The position numbers were made by a program, and so were the translations under genes. From UKL13-3 sp964392775 (GTDB lineage: Bacteria > Bacteroidota > Bacteroidia > UKL13-3), in assembly GCA_964392775.1 (NCBI GenBank), contig CAYMRD010000008.1:1-64000 (forward strand): a stretch of 64,000 nt of DNA, read 5' to 3'. Under the pieces are notes generated by a model. The model ran no database searches, was not told the DNA's origin, and saw nothing but the letters and a program-made list of their open reading frames with translations. This document shows positions 57,663 to 64,000 of the stretch, in pieces (within the stretch, counting starts at the first letter, position 1; every line of letters begins with the position of its first letter).

Positions 57663-59138
57663 TTGAATCCACTTAAAAAACTTGCATCTCAAACAGCCGT
57701 ATACGGGCTCAGTCAGATACTGGGCAGGTTTGTCAATTACCTGCTGGTTCCGCTGTATACAGCTTTGTTCACCACCGGTGAGTATGGTATCAATACCCTG
57801 ATGTATTCGTATGTTACTTTTTTTAACGTTTTGCTTACATACGGAATGGAAACCGCTTTTTTCCGGTTCTCTCAAAAAAGCGATAAACCCGAAGAAGTTT
57901 ACAGCACCGCCTTGCGTTCGTTACTGGTTTCCTCCACCGTATTTGGTGTGTTATGCACTCTTGCCGCTTCGCCACTTGCCGGCCTCATTCAAATTCCCGA
58001 GCACCCGGAGTATATCACCCTGTTTGCATGGATCATTGCATTAGATGCTGTGAGTGCTGTGCCTTTTGCCTACCTGCGTCAGCACAACAAAGCGGTAAAA
58101 TTTGCCATCATCAAAAACATCAACATCTTTACCAATATCCTGCTCAACCTCTATTTCCTGTTGTTATGCCCATGGGTGCATCAGCACAAAGGAATACTGC
58201 TTCCGTTTTACGAGGGCGAGGTTCATGTGGGCCTCATCTTTGTTTCCAATCTGGTGGCCAGCATCATCACCCTGCCATTGTTGTGGCGTGAAATTGCGGT
58301 AATCAGACTGGCCACATTCAACAAAACCTTGTGGCGCGAAATGCTTGTGTATGGTCTTCCGTTGATGGTGGTTGGATTTGCGGGAATGATTAATGAAACG
58401 CTGGATCGTATTGTAGTTTCGTATGCGTACCCCGATGCACAACAAGGACTGGCAGCCACCGGTATTTATGGAGCCAACTACAAACTTTCCATCCTGATGC
58501 TTTTATTCATTCAGGCATTTCGGTATGCGGCTGAGCCCTTCTTTTTCAGTCATGCAAAAACGGATAACAAGCGTACCATTTATGCCTCGGTGATGAACTA
58601 TTTTGTGATTATCTGCCTCGGACTGTTTTTGATGGTGATGTTGTACATTACCGGGTTCCGCCATTTTATTAATCAACGGTATTGGGAAGGTTTGCATGTA
58701 GTACCCGTATTGTTGATTGCCAATATGTTTTTGGGCATTTACTACAACCTTTCGATTTGGTATAAGCTGAGCGACCAAACCAATAAAGGTGCTATGATTT
58801 CATTGATTGGAGCAGGTATCACTATTGCAGCCAACATGATACTCGTTCCGTTAATGGGTTATACAGGCTCGGCCTGGGCTACCCTCATCTGTTATGTGAG
58901 CATGGCTGTATTGTGTTATGCGCTGGGAATGAAGTATTATCCGATTCCGTACCAGGTTATGCGAATGGGTTGTTATATCCTTTTTGCATTATCCATTTAT
59001 GCCCTGTCGCTGAGTTGGCCAAAATTAGGATTGGATATGGTTGCTCAATATGTGCTCAATACTGTGTTATTGGGTCTTTTCGGGCTTACTGCCTATAGGT
59101 TTGAAAGAAGGAATAAAATAGTAAATTCGCCAAGTTAA
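57663..59138 (+). CDS. Oligosaccharide flippase family protein (Wzx/MurJ-like, MOP superfamily)
   Basis: A 491-residue membrane protein with about 13-14 helices. The N-terminus (LKKLASQTAVYGLSQILGRF, LLVPLYTALFTTGEYGINTL) is typical of Wzx-like polysaccharide transporters. GANYKLSILMLLFIQAFRYA and the central pair of helices fit the MOP fold. It should flip a lipid-linked glycan across the inner membrane. The start is the TTG at 57663, since no ATG lies near and the first helix fits; the next in-frame ATG is within the protein. It opens an operon with dut, a nucleotidyltransferase and envelope lipoproteins. Confidence 0.88.
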   Translation: MNPLKKLASQTAVYGLSQILGRFVNYLLVPLYTALFTTGEYGINTLMYSYVTFFNVLLTYGMETAFFRFSQKSDKPEEVYSTALRSLLVSSTVFGVLCTLAASPLAGLIQIPEHPEYITLFAWIIALDAVSAVPFAYLRQHNKAVKFAIIKNINIFTNILLNLYFLLLCPWVHQHKGILLPFYEGEVHVGLIFVSNLVASIITLPLLWREIAVIRLATFNKTLWREMLVYGLPLMVVGFAGMINETLDRIVVSYAYPDAQQGLAATGIYGANYKLSILMLLFIQAFRYAAEPFFFSHAKTDNKRTIYASVMNYFVIICLGLFLMVMLYITGFRHFINQRYWEGLHVVPVLLIANMFLGIYYNLSIWYKLSDQTNKGAMISLIGAGITIAANMILVPLMGYTGSAWATLICYVSMAVLCYALGMKYYPIPYQVMRMGCYILFALSIYALSLSWPKLGLDMVAQYVLNTVLLGLFGLTAYRFERRNKIVNSPS

Positions 59139-59153
59139 GCAACCCCCAATTTC

Positions 59154-59585
59154 ATGCAAATTAATATCATCAATAAATCTGTTCATCCGCTGCCGGCATA
59201 CGAAACAGCCCACGCTGCGGGTATGGACCTGAGAGCCGATCTGGAGTTACCTGTAACCGTTGAACCCATGCAGCGGGTACTCATTCCAACCGGATTGTTC
59301 ATAGAGCTTCCGGTAGGGTTTGAAGCACAAATCAGACCACGCAGTGGATTGGCCTTTAAACATGGGTTAACGGTCCTCAACTCGCCCGGCACCATTGATG
59401 CTGATTACAGAGGAGAGATTAAAGTATTGCTCATCAACCTCGGACACGAAGCATTTGTGATCCAATCGGGAGAGCGCATTGCCCAAATGATTATAGCCCG
59501 GCACGAAACCGCACAGTGGAATCCCGTAGAATCGCTGAGTGAAACAAACCGCGGTGCAGGCGGATACGGCAGTACCGGAAAATAA
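59154..59585 (+). CDS. dut: Deoxyuridine 5'-triphosphate nucleotidohydrolase
   Basis: Homotrimeric dUTPase of 143 residues, hydrolysing dUTP to dUMP so uracil stays out of DNA. All five motifs are visible: AAGMDLRAD (21-29), PRSGLAFKHG (62-71), GTIDADYRGE (79-88), RIAQMI (108-113) and RGAGGYGSTG (133-142). Tyr replaces the more usual Phe in the last. It sits 15 bp after the flippase gene, as is common in this phylum. A palindromic repeat follows before the nucleotidyltransferase. Confidence 0.96.
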   Translation: MQINIINKSVHPLPAYETAHAAGMDLRADLELPVTVEPMQRVLIPTGLFIELPVGFEAQIRPRSGLAFKHGLTVLNSPGTIDADYRGEIKVLLINLGHEAFVIQSGERIAQMIIARHETAQWNPVESLSETNRGAGGYGSTGK

Positions 59586-59600
59586 TATTGTCATCCGTAA

Positions 59601-59620
59601 AGACGCATAATTATGCGTCT
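59601..59620. repeat. Palindromic repeat between dut and the nucleotidyltransferase
   Basis: AGACGCATAATTATGCGTCT, perfect over 20 bp, identical to the copy at 23996-24015. It lies within an operon, between co-directional genes. Confidence 0.85.
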
Positions 59621-59697
59621 CCACAAGACAACAAAAAGAATACAAAAAATAAAACAACAACAATCTCCAAAGGATTGAATATCATATAACAAGAAAA

Positions 59698-60708
59698 ATG
59701 AAAATTATTGTACCAATGGCCGGGATGGGTAAGCGCATGAGGCCACACACGCTCACAGTACCAAAACCTTTGATTCCGGTTGGTGGCAAACCTATTGTTC
59801 AAAAAATTATTGAAGACCTTGAAGAAGTATGTGGTGAAGGCATTGAAGAAGTTGCATTTATCATACACCCGAGTTTTGGCAAAAAAGTAGAACAACAGTT
59901 GGTGGATGTAGCCGCCAAACTGGGCGCCAGAGGAACCATTCATTATCAAAGTGAGGCGTTGGGTACAGCTCATGCCATTATGTGTGCCAAAGAATCTTTG
60001 GATGGAAATGTGCTGATTGTATTTGCCGACACCTTATTTAAGGCTGGATTCAAATTGGACCGCAGCAAAGACGGAATCATCTGGGTACAGCAAATTGAAG
60101 ACCCACGCCAGTTTGGTGTGGTGAAACTGGATGCCAATGGTGTGATTACCGACTTTGTTGAGAAGCCACAGGAATTTGTAAGCGACCTGGCCATCATCGG
60201 TATTTATTATTTTAAAGACGGAGCCAACCTGCGCAACGAATTACAATACCTGCTCGATAATGGTATCATGGAAAAAGGTGAATACCAACTGACCAACGCC
60301 CTCGAAAACATGAAAGCCAAAGGCATCAAGTTTGAAACCGGCAAGGTTCAGGAATGGCTTGATTGCGGAAATAAAAACTCAACTGTATACACTAACTCCC
60401 GCATTTTACACCACATGCAGGCCGATGGACACAAACTGGTTGATGACAGTGTAAAAACTGAAAATGCTTTGATTATCCAACCTTGTTATATTGGTAAAAA
60501 CGTACAAATCAAACATTCCATTGTAGGCCCTTATGCCAGTATTGGTGATGGTTGTGTAGTGGAACATTCGGTTATTGAAAACTGTATCATCCAAACCCAT
60601 TCCAAGATAAAACATGCAGTGATTAACAATGCCATGATTGGTAACCATGCAGAGTATACCGGAGAGTGCAAAGATTTAAGCATTGGTGATTATACAACCT
60701 CGAACTAA
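59698..60708 (+). CDS. Sugar-phosphate nucleotidyltransferase with C-terminal left-handed beta-helix
   Basis: A 336-residue enzyme that activates a sugar 1-phosphate with an NTP. The nucleotide-binding signature is PMAGMGKRMRPHTLTVPKPL (6-25). The donor/metal region is GNVLIVFADTLF, and GVVKLDANGVITDFVEKP follows. The end has hexapeptide repeats (IGKNVQIKHSIVGPYASIGD, CVVEHSVIENCIIQ). Glucose-1-phosphate thymidylyl/uridylyl or mannose-1-phosphate guanylyl activity cannot be separated by eye. It fits the flippase operon by supplying an activated sugar. Confidence 0.88.
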   Translation: MKIIVPMAGMGKRMRPHTLTVPKPLIPVGGKPIVQKIIEDLEEVCGEGIEEVAFIIHPSFGKKVEQQLVDVAAKLGARGTIHYQSEALGTAHAIMCAKESLDGNVLIVFADTLFKAGFKLDRSKDGIIWVQQIEDPRQFGVVKLDANGVITDFVEKPQEFVSDLAIIGIYYFKDGANLRNELQYLLDNGIMEKGEYQLTNALENMKAKGIKFETGKVQEWLDCGNKNSTVYTNSRILHHMQADGHKLVDDSVKTENALIIQPCYIGKNVQIKHSIVGPYASIGDGCVVEHSVIENCIIQTHSKIKHAVINNAMIGNHAEYTGECKDLSIGDYTTSN

Positions 60709-60709
60709 A

Positions 60710-62425
60710 ATGAGCTTACTGCTGCGTTTCGGTAAGGTTTATCTGGTTCTTTGGAGCCTGATGGGCAGCCTTGTGTTTGCTCAAAAAAGCAAACCTCTCA
60801 GTGCCGATGATTTGCTGAAGTTTGACATGGCTTATATGAATGGCAACCGTGAAAAAATTTTAGGCAATAACGAAGAAGCGCTCAAACATTTTAACAATTG
60901 TTATAAGCTCAATCCCTCGAATGCCGCGCTCAACTACATGATGGGCGGCACCTACTTCGAGCTCAGAAAATACGATCTGGCAACATACCATGCCGAAGCA
61001 GCCGTAAAATTAGATGCTTCGAATATTTGGTACAAGGAGTTGCTGGTGGATTGCTATATCTCTCAAAACAAAAACAAGGAAGCGGCAACGTTGCTGGAAA
61101 AAATTGCTCACCAACGCAAAGAGGTGGAATACCTGCTAAAAGCATCCTATGTGTATGTGATGATGAAGGACTATAAATCGGCTTTAAGAGTATTGACAGA
61201 AGCTGAAAAAATTGCAGGAGTAGACGAAGATATTATCACCCGTAAAGAGCAGATTTACCTTGCACAGAACAACCTCAGCAAAGCCATTGCCGAAGTTCAG
61301 AAGCTCATTAATGCCAATCCAACCAATCCAAAGTACCGTGGTATGTTAGCCGATTTATACTGGGCAAACGGTCATGCTGAAGAAGCCGCAGAAATATACA
61401 GGTCGATTCTGATAGACAATCCGGGAAACGGGTTCGCCCTGTTTGCCCTTTCGGATTATTATAAACTCAAAGGCGACAAAGAGCAATGGTACAGCTACCT
61501 CAAACGTGGAATGGCTTCACAGGATGTAGATGTAAAAAATAAAATCAATGTACTTTCGGGGTTTATCGGTGGAACAGAATTTCCGGATCAACTGAACCGC
61601 ACGTTTGAACTGGCCGAAATTTTTAGCACTGCACACGCTGACAATGCAACGGCTTACTTAGTATTGGGAGATGTGTATCAGCAGCAACGCAACTATGATT
61701 CGGCCCGGGTGCAATACCGCAAGGCTCTGGCAATCACCCCTTCAATATTTATCGCGTGGCAACAATTGATTTTTTGCACTTCTCAGTTGATGAACAATAC
61801 TTATTTATTAGCTGATTGTGAAGAAGCCATTGAATATTTTCCGAACGAACCCGCCTTTTACGCTTATGGTGCTATTGCAGCCATGCAGCTTAAACAATAC
61901 AGTAAAGCAGTAGAGCTAAACAAATCAGGACTTGACGTTGTGACACCCGATCAGGAAGATTTGATTACACAATTGCAAGCATCATTGGGTGATGCGTATC
62001 ACTACACCCAAAACCACAAAGCCTGTGATTCGATATACGAAGTAATACTTGCTCAGAATCCTGATAATGTTTACGCCCTGAATAACTATGCCTACTTTTT
62101 AAGTTTGCGCAAAACACAGTTATCCAAGGCAGCCGAGATGTCGAAAAAAAGTTTGGAGCTCGACCCCAACAATGCTTCGTATTTAGATACCTACGGATGG
62201 ATTTTATTTGTGCAGGGAAACTATGCCGAAGCGAAAACATATATTGAAAAATCGTTGGTAGCAGTGCCCAACAGTGCTGAAGTATTAGACCATTTGGGTG
62301 ATGTATTATACAAACTCAACGACAAGCAGCAAGCGATAACCAACTGGAAAAAAGCAAAAGAGCTGGGGTGTGAAAATCCCAAACTCGATCAAAAGATAAA
62401 GGAAGGAAAATGGTATGAGCAATAA
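60710..62425 (+). CDS. Exported tetratricopeptide repeat protein
   Basis: A protein of about 571 residues. After a signal peptide (MSLLLRFGKVYLVLWSLMGS to VFAQ) come at least ten TPR units, e.g. NNEEALKHFNNCYKLNPSNA, ALNYMMGGTYFELRKYDLAT, and near the end YAYFLSLRKTQLSKAAEMSK with DTYGWILFVQGNYAEAKTYI. It should be a periplasmic scaffold. The Met at 60710 starts 2 bp after the previous stop, indicating coupling. The next gene begins 11 bp before its stop. Partner unknown, though the operon points to the cell wall or outer membrane. Confidence 0.9.
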   Translation: MSLLLRFGKVYLVLWSLMGSLVFAQKSKPLSADDLLKFDMAYMNGNREKILGNNEEALKHFNNCYKLNPSNAALNYMMGGTYFELRKYDLATYHAEAAVKLDASNIWYKELLVDCYISQNKNKEAATLLEKIAHQRKEVEYLLKASYVYVMMKDYKSALRVLTEAEKIAGVDEDIITRKEQIYLAQNNLSKAIAEVQKLINANPTNPKYRGMLADLYWANGHAEEAAEIYRSILIDNPGNGFALFALSDYYKLKGDKEQWYSYLKRGMASQDVDVKNKINVLSGFIGGTEFPDQLNRTFELAEIFSTAHADNATAYLVLGDVYQQQRNYDSARVQYRKALAITPSIFIAWQQLIFCTSQLMNNTYLLADCEEAIEYFPNEPAFYAYGAIAAMQLKQYSKAVELNKSGLDVVTPDQEDLITQLQASLGDAYHYTQNHKACDSIYEVILAQNPDNVYALNNYAYFLSLRKTQLSKAAEMSKKSLELDPNNASYLDTYGWILFVQGNYAEAKTYIEKSLVAVPNSAEVLDHLGDVLYKLNDKQQAITNWKKAKELGCENPKLDQKIKEGKWYEQ

Positions 62426-63206
62426 ACAACTGCTGTTATGGATACTTTGTACAGCGTTCGTAGTTGTATCATGTAAAAGCAAAAAAGGACTGACACCCAA
62501 ATCAGAATCCAAGGCTCCGGTAATTGCAAAACCCGATTCTCGCGTCATTATACTTAACAAAACCGACTTAAACCAAAACACCTTTGCCTATTATTCGGCA
62601 ACAGGTGCTGTGGAATACAGCGAAGGCCAAACCCGTCAGGAACTGGGTATTTCCATCGTAATGGAAAAAGACCGTTATGTGCTGATGAATGTAACGGCCA
62701 TCATGGGTATTGCCGTTGCACGCGTATTGGCCACACCCGATTCGCTGGTAATATTGGATATGTTGCACCGTAAAGCCATTATCACCAATTACCAATACCT
62801 TAAAAAATATGCCGGTGTTGAATTGAAACTTCAGCAATTGCAAAACCTGTTTGCCGGCAATGCCTTGTTTGCTCACAATCCCCAGTTAGCTGTAGTCGAT
62901 ACCGTGAACGGTCATCTGCTCATCAGCCAGCAACTGGCCGAAGGCATTATTCAGTCAACACAATATGGCACATTGCTAAAAGCCGAACAAAGCAGTTTAT
63001 ACCAAACAGCTAAACAGCAACAATTTGATATTGATTACCGTGATTCTTATAGCGAAGGCTCCAACCGTTTTCCAGCAACCATCAATATCAATATCAAGGC
63101 CGAAAAAAAAATCGAATCGGTATTTAACCTGAAGACCTTTGCGTTTGAAAAAAAGAAAGAACTTCAATTCAGTATTCCAAAGTCGTATGAGATCGTCCGT
63201 TTATAA
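62415..63206 (+). CDS. DUF4292 lipoprotein
   Basis: A 263-residue lipoprotein (signal MSNKQLLLWILCTAFVVVSC, lipidated Cys20) of the Bacteroidota DUF4292 family, which resembles LolA/LolB-like beta folds. Visible features are GAVEYSEGQTRQELGISIVM, GIAVARVLATPDSLVILDML and a C-terminal INIKAEKKIESVFNLKTFAF. It may carry lipids or help lipoprotein sorting, by analogy only. It overlaps the TPR gene by 11 bp and the EnvC-like gene by 20 bp, so the three are translationally linked. Confidence 0.88.
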   Translation: MSNKQLLLWILCTAFVVVSCKSKKGLTPKSESKAPVIAKPDSRVIILNKTDLNQNTFAYYSATGAVEYSEGQTRQELGISIVMEKDRYVLMNVTAIMGIAVARVLATPDSLVILDMLHRKAIITNYQYLKKYAGVELKLQQLQNLFAGNALFAHNPQLAVVDTVNGHLLISQQLAEGIIQSTQYGTLLKAEQSSLYQTAKQQQFDIDYRDSYSEGSNRFPATININIKAEKKIESVFNLKTFAFEKKKELQFSIPKSYEIVRL

Positions 63207-64000
63207 ATGGTTAGTAGGTGTATTACTCTTTTGCGCAGCCACGGGTGCGTGGGCACAAACCACACAGGAGCAGCGCAAGGAGCTGGAAACCAAACGCAGG
63301 GAGTTGCTCGATAAAATCAAGCAGGCTAAAAAGGTACTGGAAGATACACGCAAAAAACAAAGCACTACGCTTACCCAACTTAAAGCCATCAGCAGCCAGA
63401 TTAAAACCCGCGAACGAATCATCAACAATGTGCAGTCGCAAATATCTGTAATTGATGCGCAAATTCAGGAATCCCGCGATTCACTCGAACTGTTAAAACA
63501 AGAATTAGCTGAGCTAAAAGAAGATTATGCCCAAAGCATCTTAGCCGCTTACAAAGGGCGTAATGTTTATGATAAAATGTTATTCGTATTTTCGGCCAAC
63601 AGTTTCAATCAGGCCCTTAAACGCATTCAATACCTCAATCAATATAGTAATTACAGGCAACGTCAGGCAGAATTGATTTTACGAACTCAACATAAAATCA
63701 TCAATGCGCTCAATGTGCTCATCAGCAAAAAACAAGAGAAGATGAATTTGATGGGCCTCAAAGAAACCGAAAAGAAAGAACTGGAAGTTGATAAGCAGGA
63801 AGAAAACAAAGTGCTGTCGGCCCTGCAACTCAAGGAAAAAGAAGTGCGCAAACAGCTGGCCGAAAGTCAGGCCTCGGCTAAAAAACTGAACCGAGCCATC
63901 GAAGACTTGATTGCCAAAGAGATTGAAGAAGCACGAAGACGTGAGGAGGCTCGCAGGCGAGAAGAAGAAGCCCGTAAAGCTGCTGCTGCCAAAACACCAA
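63187..64000 (+). CDS. EnvC-like murein hydrolase activator, 3' end outside the window
   Basis: Open from the ATG at 63187 to the window end (271 codons, partial). A signal peptide (MRSSVYKWLVGVLLFCAATG to AWAQ) is followed by a long coiled coil (TQEQRKELETKRRELLDKIK to RERIINNVQSQISVID). Next is the EnvC-type segment DYAQSILAAYKGRNVYDKML, then a second coiled coil ending in a Glu/Arg/Ala-rich helix. This is the N-terminal half of EnvC/M23 proteins, which activate amidases at the division septum. The M23 (LytM) domain should lie beyond position 64000. Confidence 0.88.
   Translation, partial: MRSSVYKWLVGVLLFCAATGAWAQTTQEQRKELETKRRELLDKIKQAKKVLEDTRKKQSTTLTQLKAISSQIKTRERIINNVQSQISVIDAQIQESRDSLELLKQELAELKEDYAQSILAAYKGRNVYDKMLFVFSANSFNQALKRIQYLNQYSNYRQRQAELILRTQHKIINALNVLISKKQEKMNLMGLKETEKKELEVDKQEENKVLSALQLKEKEVRKQLAESQASAKKLNRAIEDLIAKEIEEARRREEARRREEEARKAAAAKTP

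Overview
The window looks like chromosomal DNA of a Bacteroidota bacterium. A Chitinophagia/Sphingobacteriia-like member seems plausible, but the order cannot be fixed from sequence alone. The evidence is a 3144-residue secreted protein with a type IX secretion (T9SS) C-terminal sorting domain; phylum-typical families (DUF4175, DUF4292, DUF4286, a 630-residue PurF-type amidophosphoribosyltransferase); poor Shine-Dalgarno sequences; and several promoters matching the Bacteroidota pattern TTG-N18-20-TAnnTTTG. I found no rRNA, tRNA, CRISPR array, transposase or prophage gene.

Layout. 0.4-4.1 kb: divergent cyanophycinase and cyanophycin synthetase genes. 4.5-10.7 kb: an XRE regulator, a soluble histidine kinase, a beta-carbonic anhydrase, dxs, a tandem universal stress protein and a PaaG-like isomerase. 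11.1-18.5 kb (minus strand): a PAP2-like membrane protein, a MoxR ATPase, two SurA-like prolyl isomerases, a cysteine-cluster protein, a di-heme peroxidase and ApaG. 18.7-26 kb: an LpxH-like phosphatase with a MurG-like glycosyltransferase, an unusual GT2/polyprenyl-phosphotransferase-like fusion, tsaB and recJ. 26.3-35.8 kb: the giant beta-helix protein, preceded by a palindrome-bearing promoter and followed by the 3' relic of a paralogue. 35.9-45 kb: a small lipoprotein with lptB, a four-helix-bundle (rRNA intervening-sequence protein) gene between inverted repeats, a PurF-type gene, a thioredoxin, DUF1456, a 1145-residue DUF4175 protein and an RsmH-family methyltransferase. 45.1-54 kb: a hydrolase, PpiD, an RsmI-like methyltransferase, PhaB, a TetR regulator and paaABCD. 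54-64 kb: an NlpC/P60 lipoprotein, a TPR protein, and an envelope operon (flippase, dut, sugar nucleotidyltransferase, TPR, DUF4292 lipoprotein, EnvC-like hydrolase cut by the window end).

How the genes work together. Envelope biogenesis dominates: three periplasmic prolyl isomerases, LptB, an LpxH-like enzyme, glycosyltransferases, a flippase, EnvC and NlpC. PaaABCD with PaaG and possibly PhaB form most of an aerobic phenylacetyl-CoA pathway, but no PaaE reductase lies beside paaD. Cyanophycin synthetase and cyanophycinase give a nitrogen reserve that can be made and mobilised.

Intergenic DNA is rich in small repeats. These include a 20-bp palindrome family (six copies, three or four of them inside the paa operon, one expanded into a 43-nt near-perfect inverted repeat), a roughly 110-bp family in three copies, fold-back elements at 205-330, 4409-4510 and 18484-18617, paired CTCCGGAG-centred motifs, and an exactly repeated hairpin flanking tsaB. 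The strongest leads are this palindrome biology, the inverted-repeat-framed four-helix-bundle gene, the GT2 fusion, and the promoter and signal-peptide repeats of the giant secreted protein.
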